From: JAICYJ01 sp963766445
Lineage (GTDB): Bacteria > Actinomycetota > Thermoleophilia > Gaiellales > JAICJC01
Reading direction: 5' to 3'
Assembly: GCA_963766445.1 (NCBI GenBank)
Contig: CAVXZW010000017.1
Location: 1 to 64,000, forward strand
DNA length: 64,000 nt
A program made the position numbers and the translations under genes. The notes beneath the pieces are model-generated. The model ran no database searches. It was not told the DNA's origin and saw nothing but the letters and a program-made list of their open reading frames with translations. Below are positions 12,734 to 20,968 of the stretch, piece after piece (position 1 is the stretch's first letter; each line of letters begins with the position of its first letter).

Positions 12734-15712
12734 TCAGCGAGATCGGCTCCAGCCTTCGCCATCACGGACGAAGACCGCCTCCCGCCGCCCGACGGTCGCG
12801 GTCGCAGTGCCCGCCACCGCAACCGGCACAGGCCCGCCTGCGGTGATGCTCAGCCGACCTCCCTCGACCTCGATGGCGACGCTGCGTCCGTGGTAGCGGA
12901 TTGCCGCCCTCACCCGTCGCCACTCCCGGGCCGGACGCGGGTCAACCAGGAGCGCATCTGCCGAGGCGCGCACGCCCAGGAACCCCATCACGATCGCCTG
13001 CCACAGGCTGCCCATGGCGGCGATGTGCATGCCGGCCGCGGTGGTGGCGCTGAGGTCGTCGAGGTCGATGCGGCTGACCAGCCGCATCGCCTCCAGCGCC
13101 TGCTCCGGCCGGCCCGCCCGCGCCAGCAACGCGGCATGAACGCCGGGCGACAGCGAGCTGCCATGGGCCGTCCTCGGCTCGTAGAAATCGAGGTTGGCAT
13201 CGAGCGAACCGGGCTCCACCTCCTCGGGCACAAGGTGGTGGAGCATCAGCACGTCTGCCTGCTTGACCACCTGAGCCGCCCTCACCCGATCAGGCCCGAG
13301 CAGCAGGTCGGCAGCGATCGGCCGCCGCGGCGCCACGTCACGGATGATCAGGTCTTCCAGTCCCATGAAACCCGCGAACTGCTCGTAGATGCGCGTGTCC
13401 ACGTCGTAGCCGTCGACGAGCGCGTCCGCCAACTCCAGCCATCCCCGTCGTTCCTCGTCACCGACCAACGCCAGGTCCTCCGCCAGGGCGGCGGCGCGGC
13501 GCAGGTTCCAGCGCGCCATCACGTTGGTGAACGCGTTGTCGTCCACCAGCTCGTGGTACTCGTCTGGCCCAATCACGCCGTCGAGGTGGGCGGCCCCGTC
13601 CCGATCCCAGCGTGCCCGGGACGCCCAGTAGCGTGCGGTCTCGACAACCAGGTCGCTTCCTCCCGCTCGCCAGAACGAGGTGTCGCCTGTCCAATCGACG
13701 TAGCAGCTGGCGGCCCAGGCGACGTCCGCCACGATGTGCTCCTCGATCTCGCCGGTGCGGATCCGCACCAGGCCTCCGCTGACCGGATCGTGTACCTGCG
13801 AGGGGGTGACGTCGGCTCCGGAGTCGGTCGACTCCCACGGGAAGCGGGCACCGACCCAGCCCGCCGCACGCGCAGCCGCCATCGCGGCCGGGAGCCGATT
13901 CAGGCGATACGCCAACATCGCGCGTGCCGATGCCGGGTGTGTCGCGGCCAGAAACGGCAGCACGAACACGTCGGCGTCCCAGAACACATGGCCGCGGTAG
14001 CCAGGGCCGCTCAGCCCGCGCGCGCCAACGGACGCCTCACCACGCTCGCCGGCGCACGACATCAGGTGGAACAGCGCGAACCGCACCGCCCGCTGCAACT
14101 CGTCGTCGCCGACGATGCGGATGTCGGCCTGCTGCCATCGTCGAGCCCAGGCCGTGCGGTGCTCATCGAGCAGGCGGTCGAAGCCGGCCGCCGCGGCACG
14201 GTTCGCCGCCGAGATCGCGACGGTCGGCGCGGGCAATCGGGCGCTAGAGCTGCGATAGGCGACGTACCGGTCAAGGGTCTGCGGCGCCTGCCGGCGCTCG
14301 CGCGCGGCGGCCACCACTCCGCCGCGGCCGGCAGCAATGCGCATCCAGGGCGTTCCTTCCACGCAGCCATGCTCGACGCGCCGGCCGGTTGGCGCCTCCA
14401 GCGGAGGTGCGTCCGACCCGCAGGCGACCCGCAGCACCGCGGTCGCGCGGCGCACCCGTGACGCGAACAGCACCGCGTCGCGTTCGTGGTGGTCCGCGGC
14501 CCCATCCCATAGCACACCGGCGTGCAGATCGAGCGTCCAGCGGCGATGCCCATGATCGTGACTCGGTGATCCCAGCCGATGCCAGACCGGACAGGGAACC
14601 AGGTACGACTCCGCACCCCGCCCCTCATACACGCCCGCCATCAGCACACAGGCCCCGGCCCGCTGGTGCGACCACAAAGGCCCCCCGGTCGTGCCCAGGC
14701 TTCCGTCCGCGAGCGTGAACAGCGGCGCTGCCGATCGGCGCCCCTGGCCGGGCGGTTTCTCGATCGTCCACCCTCCCGCTTCGTCAGGAAGCGGCAGTTG
14801 CCCCAGCTGCCTGCGTCGGATCTGGTCGGCGATCAGGGCGAGGAAAGTCTCTGGGCCGCCGCCGACATGGATCACCCAGCTCGGCACCCCCGCCGGCTCC
14901 GGTCCCACCGACGCGAAGGTCGACTGGTGGGTCTCATCGATCCGCATCAGCGAGTCGCTGCCAGGCACACCACCCAGCGGGCCGAACTCGTCGCCCAGCA
15001 CGAGCACCTGCCCCGCCCCGACCCCAAGCCGCCACAGCCGCGCCGCGATCGAGCGCGCCGCGTCGGACTTGTCGGTCAACCCGATCTCGACGTGCTTGGC
15101 GTCGCTCGTGATGCGCGCAGACGCGAAACCGGCCGTTGCGGCGACCCGCCCGGCCAGATCGACAATTTCCGCCAGGTCGACGAACCCGCATGATCCCAGC
15201 CGGCGCTCGACCGCCGCCAGCAGCTCGCCGATGCGGGCCTTGGGCGGGTCCGCCCAGGCCGCCTCTGGGATCAGATCGATCTTTCTGCGGTTGAGGCGGC
15301 TGCTGACGATCTCCACGTGCAGCCCGTGCCGGGCCAGCTCCCCGACGGTGCGCGATGCCACCTCGTCGAGCAGCCGCTGCTCCGCCCGGGAGGCCCGCCG
15401 CCGCCAAACCAGCCGCGGGCCGTCGCGGGAGACGGCATAGGTCTCGGATCCCCGGTTCAGATGAAGGCTCAGCCGCCCGGGACCCCCGGGACGCGCCACC
15501 AGCTGGCCGTCCACGTTGCCCAAATGCGTGCCGCTGACGACAGCGACGTGAAGGCCGGCGGCGCAGGCCCGCTCAAGGGCGGTGCGGACGGCCGTCGCAT
15601 CTCCGCGCCTGTCGGCCACGGCCGTCCCGTCCCAGTCGAGCACGACGGCCTCGAACCGACGATCCAGCCCGGGCACGGTCGCACCCGTGAAGGACGGGTC
15701 GCCGTCTGTCAC
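12734..15712 (-). CDS. HAD phosphatase - glycoside hydrolase family 65 (disaccharide phosphorylase) fusion
   Basis: A 992-residue fusion. Residues about 20-320 are a HAD domain of the trehalose-phosphatase/Cof type: VVLDWDGTAV (DxDGT nucleophile), KSDAARSIAARL and LVLGDEFGPLG (the acidic motif IV). The rest is a GH65 protein with the (alpha/alpha)6 barrel: HVFWDADVFVLPFL, ARFPWESTDSG, and GVIGPDEYHELVDDNAFTN, where the Glu of GPDEYH is the family general acid, then KQADVLML and YEPRTAHGSSLSPGVHA. GH65 enzymes phosphorolyse trehalose, maltose, kojibiose and similar sugars. GTG 15712 overlaps the stop of the upstream gene. Mycobacterial genomes carry a HAD enzyme and a GH65 protein as neighbours (Rv3400/Rv3401), supporting a joint role in alpha-glucoside turnover. 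Confidence 0.88.
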   Translation of the reverse strand: MTDGDPSFTGATVPGLDRRFEAVVLDWDGTAVADRRGDATAVRTALERACAAGLHVAVVSGTHLGNVDGQLVARPGGPGRLSLHLNRGSETYAVSRDGPRLVWRRRASRAEQRLLDEVASRTVGELARHGLHVEIVSSRLNRRKIDLIPEAAWADPPKARIGELLAAVERRLGSCGFVDLAEIVDLAGRVAATAGFASARITSDAKHVEIGLTDKSDAARSIAARLWRLGVGAGQVLVLGDEFGPLGGVPGSDSLMRIDETHQSTFASVGPEPAGVPSWVIHVGGGPETFLALIADQIRRRQLGQLPLPDEAGGWTIEKPPGQGRRSAAPLFTLADGSLGTTGGPLWSHQRAGACVLMAGVYEGRGAESYLVPCPVWHRLGSPSHDHGHRRWTLDLHAGVLWDGAADHHERDAVLFASRVRRATAVLRVACGSDAPPLEAPTGRRVEHGCVEGTPWMRIAAGRGGVVAAARERRQAPQTLDRYVAYRSSSARLPAPTVAISAANRAAAAGFDRLLDEHRTAWARRWQQADIRIVGDDELQRAVRFALFHLMSCAGERGEASVGARGLSGPGYRGHVFWDADVFVLPFLAATHPASARAMLAYRLNRLPAAMAAARAAGWVGARFPWESTDSGADVTPSQVHDPVSGGLVRIRTGEIEEHIVADVAWAASCYVDWTGDTSFWRAGGSDLVVETARYWASRARWDRDGAAHLDGVIGPDEYHELVDDNAFTNVMARWNLRRAAALAEDLALVGDEERRGWLELADALVDGYDVDTRIYEQFAGFMGLEDLIIRDVAPRRPIAADLLLGPDRVRAAQVVKQADVLMLHHLVPEEVEPGSLDANLDFYEPRTAHGSSLSPGVHAALLARAGRPEQALEAMRLVSRIDLDDLSATTAAGMHIAAMGSLWQAIVMGFLGVRASADALLVDPRPAREWRRVRAAIRYHGRSVAIEVEGGRLSITAGGPVPVAVAGTATATVGRREAVFVRDGEGWSRSR

Positions 15713-16116
15713 TCGGCCGCGACGGCGACGGCTTTGCTGGCTGCATCGCAATCAGAGAGCTGATCCACCAACTCGTCCACCGCATCGGCGGGGAGGATCC
15801 GACTGAACTGCCACCGCTCGTCGTCGACCTCGATGCACGGGCCGCCATCATCCGCCGCCATGACGCGCACGTTTTCGCGCGGCCAGGCCAGCACGATGGT
15901 GCCGGGGGCGAGGCCGGCCGCGGCCCACAACACCCTGCGGTCGGTCAGCGCCAACACGCCGAAGGCGTCACCGTCGTAAGCGGTTGCGATCCTGATCACC
16001 CGCTCATCTTCGTGCAGGGCATCAGCGACCGTCGCCAAATCGTCCCCGAGCCCGAGCATCGCGGCAGCCGGCAGCTGCTGCTCCGCCAGCTGGAAGATGG
16101 ACTGATGGGTGGTCAC
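15709..16116 (-). CDS. hypothetical PH-like domain protein
   Basis: Encodes 135 residues from GTG 16116, preceded by AGGAGGT with good spacing. The middle (VIRIATAYDGDAFGVLALTDRRVLWAA) reads like the bacterial PH/YokE-type fold in which a short beta-strand pair ends in 'LTDRRVL'. The C-terminus is acidic and helical. It overlaps the HAD-GH65 start by four bases. No catalytic motif; function unknown. Confidence 0.65.
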   Translation of the reverse strand: MTTHQSIFQLAEQQLPAAAMLGLGDDLATVADALHEDERVIRIATAYDGDAFGVLALTDRRVLWAAAGLAPGTIVLAWPRENVRVMAADDGGPCIEVDDERWQFSRILPADAVDELVDQLSDCDAASKAVAVAAE

Positions 16117-16187
16117 GGCGGTACCTCCTCTCGGCGTCAGTATCGACCCCGCCGCCTGCCGCCGCATCAGAATCCACCCCGATCCTG

Positions 16188-16970
16188 TTACGGGGAACTA
16201 CCGGCCGAGATCGGGAGCAGCATGACCGGGATGCGCGCTCGCGCCACGGCCTCGCGCACGACCGCGGCGTGGCCCTCGGCGAGATCCTGGCGCCAGCCGA
16301 GCACGATCAGGTCGGCGCCGACCTGATCGGCGACATCGAGCAGGTGCTCCTCCGGTGCGCCCACCCGCAGTTCGAGCCGCACGCGCTCCGGCTGCAGGTG
16401 CGATCGGATGATGAACTCGCGCGACCAGATCGGACGCTCGTGCTGGGGCTGTTCGGTGAACAGCGGTAGTTCAGCGGGCTCGTGCACGTGCAGCAGGGTG
16501 ACCTCGACCACGGCCTCGAGGGCTGCCTCGATCATGTCCGACAGCGCCTCGGTAGTGGCACGGGCACCGTCGAGCGGCACCAGCAGGCGGCGGATATCGC
16601 CGACGTTGGTGGCAGCCGGCGGGGCCAGCACCACCGGCTTGTCGAGTTCGGTGATCAGCCGCAGCGCCACGTGACCGGCGCCGTGCGACCGATCCGGTTC
16701 AGCGTGCCCACCCACCACCAGCGCCACGGCGTTGGCGTGTTGTGCCCGGAGTTTGATCGCCGCGGCGACCGGATGGCCGTGCACGGTGGTGAACCGGATG
16801 TTCGCGCCGGCAGCGTCCGTGCGCGCACGCTCGCCACCGTCCTCGAGGACATGCACGGCCTCCACTTCCGCCCTTAACAGGGACGCCAGCGCGCGCGCCG
16901 TGGACAGCACGGCCGCGTCCGCATCGGTGGCATCGATGGCGGCCACCACCGTGCGCGTGCCCCGGCTCAC
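16188..16970 (-). CDS. tandem universal stress protein
   Basis: A 260-residue protein with two Usp domains. The first begins VVAAIDATDADAAVLSTARAL and ends near VALRLITELDKPVVLAPP; the second begins LLVPLDGARATTEALSDMIE and ends VVREAVARARIPVMLLP. Neither half keeps the full G-2x-G-9x-G-S/T ATP motif, so nucleotide binding is doubtful. GTG 16970 overlaps the stop of the glycosyltransferase (GTGA). Double-domain Usps are typical of the DosR regulon of mycobacteria. Confidence 0.82.
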   Translation of the reverse strand: MSRGTRTVVAAIDATDADAAVLSTARALASLLRAEVEAVHVLEDGGERARTDAAGANIRFTTVHGHPVAAAIKLRAQHANAVALVVGGHAEPDRSHGAGHVALRLITELDKPVVLAPPAATNVGDIRRLLVPLDGARATTEALSDMIEAALEAVVEVTLLHVHEPAELPLFTEQPQHERPIWSREFIIRSHLQPERVRLELRVGAPEEHLLDVADQVGADLIVLGWRQDLAEGHAAVVREAVARARIPVMLLPISAGSSP

Positions 16971-18100
16971 GCCAGCACCCACCGGCCGCGTTGAAGCGGA
17001 TCGGCCTGTCGAAGCATCGACCTGTACACCTGCAGGTGATCCGCTACCATCCGTTGGGCCGAAAAGCACTCCGGTGCGCGCCCGCGCACCGTCTCCGGAT
17101 CGAGCCGGTCGGTCGACGCCAGCGCCTCCCGGATGTCTGCGCCGTCGTCGATGATGGCACCGGTCACCCCTTCATCGACGACCTCCGGGACCGAGCCACG
17201 CCGAGTCGCGATCACGGGCGTGCCACAGGCCATCGCCTCGATCATCGCCAGGCCAAAGGGCTCCTCCCAGTCGATCGGGAAGAGTAGGGCTCGGGCTCGG
17301 CGCAGCAGTTCGAGCTTCTCGCGGTGGCCGACCTCACCCACGATGACGATCCGGTCATCGAGCAGGGGCGCGATCTGCAACCGGAAGTAGTCGTGCTCGG
17401 CCCGGCTCCGGCATTTGGCCGCGATCCGCAGCGGAACGCCAAGGACGCGGGCCAGCTCGATGGCACGGCGCACGCCCTTATCAGGAGCCATCCGGCCCAG
17501 GAAGGCCAGATAGTCTCCACCGGCCCGCGATTTCACCGGGTAACGGGAGAGATCGAGTCCGTTCGGGCAGTTCGCGACCCATGGCAGGTAAGGACGCGCC
17601 CGTCGCTGGTTGTGGGAGATCGAGACCAGCCCGGCCCCCGGGACGACCTCGGCCAGGCCCTCGTAGAGATCGCCCAGCTCACCCTCGAGCGTGCCGTGGA
17701 CGGTGTGCAGGACGGGCGTGGCCGAGTTGACGGCAAGGGCGACTGCGGCGGGGCCCGAATGATCGTGGATGAGTTCGAACTCGGCCGCCCGCCGATAGCA
17801 CGCGAGCGCGTGCCGAAGTGCGACCGTCTCGTCACTGAGCCGCGTGCTCGGCGCCTCCGCGTAGACGGAGCACAGGCGCGCGTGAGTGTGGGAATCACCC
17901 GACGCGAACAACGTCACCGCGTGTCCGGCGCCGGCCAGGCCGTCCGCAAGCGACGACACGACAAGCTCAGTGCCTCCATAGCGGCGAGGCGGAACCGGGA
18001 ACCAGGCAGGCGCCACCAGCACGATCCGCAGTCGACCGCGCCCGTGCGCGCGGCCGAACGGCCGCCCAGACGCGACCGGCTCGGTCTTTCCAGAACTCAT
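16967..18100 (-). CDS. glycosyltransferase family 4
   Basis: A 377-residue GT-B fold retaining glycosyltransferase. It has the N-terminal RIVLVAPAWFPVPPRRYGG motif, GGDYLAFLGRMAPDKGVRRAIE at the inter-domain junction and the C-terminal donor-binding signature PFGLAMIEAMACGTPVIATRRGSVPEV. Donor and acceptor are not deducible; UDP- or GDP-sugars are usual. It lies between Hsp20 and the tandem Usp on one strand, overlapping the latter. Confidence 0.88.
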   Translation of the reverse strand: MSSGKTEPVASGRPFGRAHGRGRLRIVLVAPAWFPVPPRRYGGTELVVSSLADGLAGAGHAVTLFASGDSHTHARLCSVYAEAPSTRLSDETVALRHALACYRRAAEFELIHDHSGPAAVALAVNSATPVLHTVHGTLEGELGDLYEGLAEVVPGAGLVSISHNQRRARPYLPWVANCPNGLDLSRYPVKSRAGGDYLAFLGRMAPDKGVRRAIELARVLGVPLRIAAKCRSRAEHDYFRLQIAPLLDDRIVIVGEVGHREKLELLRRARALLFPIDWEEPFGLAMIEAMACGTPVIATRRGSVPEVVDEGVTGAIIDDGADIREALASTDRLDPETVRGRAPECFSAQRMVADHLQVYRSMLRQADPLQRGRWVLA

Positions 18101-18176
18101 ATCCGATCATCGATGCTCACTCCTTCCCGCCGCGGGGTGGCCGGTCAGCGGCCGGCCACCCGGGCGCCGTCACCGG

Positions 18177-18605
18177 TCAGCTGAGGGCGATCCGCTTCGG
18201 CTGCTCCTCGGTCGGGCGAGGCACCGTTACCTTAAGCACGCCGTCCTCCATAGACGCCGTAATCTCATCCGCCTTGGCGTGAGGCGGCAGCGTGAAGCTG
18301 CGCGCGAAGCTGCCAGCGGTACGCTCGCGCATGACATAGCCCTCGTGCTGCTCGTTCCGCTCCTCCTCCCGCTCACCCGAGATGGTGAGGGTGCCATCGT
18401 GCGTCTCAATCGCGATCTTGTCGCGATCGATGCCCGGCAGATCCAGCTTCAGGATCATGGCGTCAGCCGTCTGCTCGACGTCGACGGCAGGCAGCCAGGC
18501 ACGCCGCTGCCCACTCTCGGAAAGGCTGCCAAACAGCCGATCCAAGTCCCGCTGCATGCGCTCCATCTGCTGGAACGGACTCCAACTCTTGGTCGCAACA
18601 GCCAT
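18177..18605 (-). CDS. small heat shock protein, Hsp20 family
   Basis: A 142-residue ATP-independent chaperone. After a short N-terminal arm (WSPFQQMERMQRDLDRLFG) comes the alpha-crystallin domain from about residue 38: LPAVDVEQTADAMILKLDLP, SGEREEERNEQHEGYVMRER, SFARSFTLP and MEDGVLKVTVPRP (the conserved A/MxxGVL motif). ATG 18605 follows GGAGGT with five-base spacing. It is the first gene of the minus-strand stress cluster, in the position occupied by hspX-like genes in dormancy regulons. Confidence 0.92.
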   Translation of the reverse strand: MAVATKSWSPFQQMERMQRDLDRLFGSLSESGQRRAWLPAVDVEQTADAMILKLDLPGIDRDKIAIETHDGTLTISGEREEERNEQHEGYVMRERTAGSFARSFTLPPHAKADEITASMEDGVLKVTVPRPTEEQPKRIALS

Positions 18606-19050
18606 CTCATACCTCCTCCAGTCGTCCTTCCCCGTGACGCCCCGACCCGCCGGAACAGCCGCGGACCCTGACCGAAGCGTTGCACCGGCAGCGGGTAACC
18701 GCGTCGGGGGAAGCGCGGTCTCCGATACCGGGAAACCCGCAGCCAGTCTGGCCACCCACCACAGCAACAGCAGTGGACTGCTCATCACCGCGCCTACCAA
18801 GCCCGAGTGCAGGGCTCGCTTACCAGCGCGGCTACCAGCATCAGCACCAGTGGATGCGGCACTACAACGGCTACAAGAACCAACTGGGATGGCTCGCCAA
18901 CGACCACGCCTCGGCAAACGGCCAAATGCTCGGAACTACCGAGCCCACCAGACCCGATCCCACGTCATGCACCCCATGAGTGGCACCCCGCGGCGAGGCT
19001 GGAAACGGCTTGTTTGTCAGGGTTTGGCGCGTGTGTCGTTGTTCGCGAGA
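18606..19050. other. intergenic region with a coding-like fragment
   Basis: The 445 bases between hsp20 and tRNA-Leu carry the hsp20 promoter region and, on the plus strand at about 18800-18979, an open stretch of unusual composition (YQHQHQWMRHYNGYKNQLG) rich in Tyr, His, Gln and Asn and lower in GC than its surroundings. It ends at TGA 18977-18979. It has no ribosome site and looks like the tail of a lost gene. No family recognised. Confidence 0.3.
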
Positions 19051-19134
19051 TGCCGAAGGTGGGACTCGAACCCACACGAGGTTTCCCCCACCGGATTTTG
19101 AGTCCGGCGCGTCTACCGGTTCCGCCACTTCGGC
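19051..19134 (-). tRNA. tRNA-Leu (CAA)
   Basis: An 84-base class II tRNA. The acceptor stem GCCGAAG pairs with CTTCGGC; the anticodon arm is CCGGACTCAAAATCCGG with anticodon CAA, there is a long variable arm (GTGGGGGAAACCTCGTG region) and the T arm holds GGTTCGAGTC. Discriminator A; CCA is not encoded. Confidence 0.95.
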
Positions 19135-19211
19135 CCTGCTGAAAGAGAGTACGCGAATCGCGTCCAGGCGTTGCTGATGATGAGCGCCGAACCCGGGGCT
19201 AGCATGGCCAC

Positions 19212-20243
19212 GTGCGGATCGGGATCCTCACAGGAGGCGGGGACTGCCCTGGCCTGAACGCGGTGATCCGCGCCGTCACCCGGCGCGCGCTCGACCGCGG
19301 CGATGAGGTGGTCGGCATCCTGCACGGCTGGCGCGGCCTGATCGACGGCTCCACCCGGCCGCTCGGCGCCCGGGACATCAGCGGCATCCTGCCCCGCGGC
19401 GGCACCATCCTGCGCACCTCGCGCACCAACCCCTTCAAGGTCGAGGGCGGCCTCGAGGCCACGCTCGCATCCCTGGCCGGACTGGATGCCTTGGTCGTGA
19501 TCGGCGGCGAGGACACCCTCGGCGTGGCCGCCCGCCTGTACGCTGAGCACGATGCGCCGGTCGTGGGCGTCCCCAAAACGATCGACAACGACCTCTCCGC
19601 CACCGACTACACGTTCGGGTTCGACACGGCGCTTTCGATCGCGACCGAGGCCATCGACCGGCTCCACTCCACCGCCGAGTCCCATGACCGCGTCATGGTG
19701 TGCGAAGTGATGGGCCGCCACGCCGGCTGGATCGCGCTTTTGTCCGGCATGGCAGGCGGGGCCGACGTCGTCCTGATCCCCGAGCAGCCCGTTACCGTCG
19801 AGCGCTGCTGCGAGCTGATCGACCGCCGCCACCGGCGCGGCAAGGACTTCTCGATCGTGGTCGTCAGCGAGGGCTGGGAGCTGCGCTTCGAGGGCGGCGA
19901 CGGGCAACTGGTGGCCGCGCCCGAGGCGGACGGCTTCGGCCACACCCGCCTGGGCGGCATCGGGGCGATGCTGGCCGGCGAGATCGAGCGCCGCACGGGC
20001 TTCGAGACCCGCGTCACCCAGCTCGGGCACGTCCAGCGCGGCGGGTCGCCCACCGCGCACGATCGCGTGCTGGCGACCCGCTTCGGCCTGCGAGCGGCCG
20101 ACCTCGTGTTCGAGGGGTCGTTCGGCATGATGGCATCCCTGCGCGGCGACGAGATCGTGGCCGTGCCGATCTCCGATGCAGTGGCCAGGCTGAAGACCGT
20201 GCCGCCCGAGCTCTACGCCCAGGCTGAAGCGCTGTTCGGCTAG
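19212..20243 (+). CDS. pfp: 6-phosphofructokinase, probably pyrophosphate-dependent
   Basis: A 343-residue phosphofructokinase: N-terminal GILTGGGDCPGLNAVIR, catalytic PKTIDND (residues 121-127), GFDTALSIATEAIDR, MGRHAGWIAL and QLGHVQRGGSPTAHDR. Two positions define phosphoryl donor use in this family. Where ATP enzymes have GGDGS this protein has GGEDT (residues 98-102; Asp in place of the Gly that admits ATP), and where they have PGTIDND it has Lys (PKTIDND). Asp plus Lys is the pyrophosphate-dependent signature, as in the actinomycete Amycolatopsis methanolica enzyme. A reversible PPi enzyme would serve glycolysis and gluconeogenesis. Gene name depends on that inference. Confidence 0.9.
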   Translation: MRIGILTGGGDCPGLNAVIRAVTRRALDRGDEVVGILHGWRGLIDGSTRPLGARDISGILPRGGTILRTSRTNPFKVEGGLEATLASLAGLDALVVIGGEDTLGVAARLYAEHDAPVVGVPKTIDNDLSATDYTFGFDTALSIATEAIDRLHSTAESHDRVMVCEVMGRHAGWIALLSGMAGGADVVLIPEQPVTVERCCELIDRRHRRGKDFSIVVVSEGWELRFEGGDGQLVAAPEADGFGHTRLGGIGAMLAGEIERRTGFETRVTQLGHVQRGGSPTAHDRVLATRFGLRAADLVFEGSFGMMASLRGDEIVAVPISDAVARLKTVPPELYAQAEALFG

Positions 20244-20968
20244 CGCGACTCGCCGCGCAGCTGCCGCAGCGTCTCGGCCAGGTCGCCGGCCGCAGCCCAC
20301 GGGCCCAGGATCACGGCGTCCACGCCCGAGCGCTCCAGCGCCGCCACCTGGTCGCGCTCGCGCACGCCGCCCTGGCTGAACACGGTCTTGCCGGCCGGCA
20401 CCTCCTCGAGCAGCGAGAACGTGCGCTCGAAGTCAACCGAGCCGTCGTCGTCCGACCCGCGGTTCCGGAGCAGGAACGAGTCGGGGTCGAGCAGCTCCAG
20501 CGCTTCCTCCAACTCGTCCTCGTGCGCGACCTCGACGATCACGTCCAGGTCGACCGAGCCGGCCACGCTGTACAGCTCCGCCAGCCGCTCGTGGTCGTCC
20601 TCGAACGCGGCCGCCAGCAGCACCACGGCGCCCGCGCCGGCCAGCCGGCACTCGTACAGCTGGTACGCGTCGACGATCATGTCGGTGAGAAGCATCGGCA
20701 GCGAGTTGTCGGCGGCCATGTCGGCGAGCGGCCCCAGCGCCGCGGCCAACCCCGCCACCTCCAGCTCTTCTGCCAGCTCCAGCAGCGCACCGTCGGCCTC
20801 CTTCACGCGCTGCACGAAGGAGATCTCCTCGCCGCCGATCGACTCGGTAAAGGGCCGGATCGGTGCCAGCGCCGCCACCTCCCGCTCGAGCTGCGCCAGC
20901 GGGCGCGCGCGCCGCCGCTCCTCGACCTCTCGGCGGGTCGAGGACAGCCGTTTATCGAGCGAGGGCAT
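20240..20968 (-). CDS. indole-3-glycerol-phosphate synthase-like TIM barrel, catalytic residues altered
   Basis: A 242-residue protein with the length and barrel pattern of TrpC: SFVQRVKEADG where AEVKRASPS is usual, LPMLLTDMIVDAYQLYECRLAGAGAVVLLAAA matching the RKDFIVDPYQ...AGADAVLLI region, VDLDVIVEVAHEDELEEAL, FLLRNRGSD in place of GVNNRDL, and VFSQGGVRERDQV in place of VSESGI. The general-acid Lys of RKDF is Thr here, and the SPS phosphate loop is absent, so normal synthase activity is doubtful. ATG 20966-20968 overlaps the deoC stop. It is convergent with pfp (four-base overlap of coding ends). Confidence 0.7.
   Translation of the reverse strand: MPSLDKRLSSTRREVEERRRARPLAQLEREVAALAPIRPFTESIGGEEISFVQRVKEADGALLELAEELEVAGLAAALGPLADMAADNSLPMLLTDMIVDAYQLYECRLAGAGAVVLLAAAFEDDHERLAELYSVAGSVDLDVIVEVAHEDELEEALELLDPDSFLLRNRGSDDDGSVDFERTFSLLEEVPAGKTVFSQGGVRERDQVAALERSGVDAVILGPWAAAGDLAETLRQLRGESR

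Noticed and set aside
12464..14461. Very long plus-strand open frame (665 codons) opposite the GH65 gene
   Set aside because: Antisense read-through typical of 70% GC DNA; Arg/His/Pro-rich with no domain, while the minus strand carries clear GH65 motifs.
18606..18700. DosR-type or CIRCE box upstream of hsp20
   Set aside because: No inverted repeat with the required sequence; only scattered GGAC/GTCC words.
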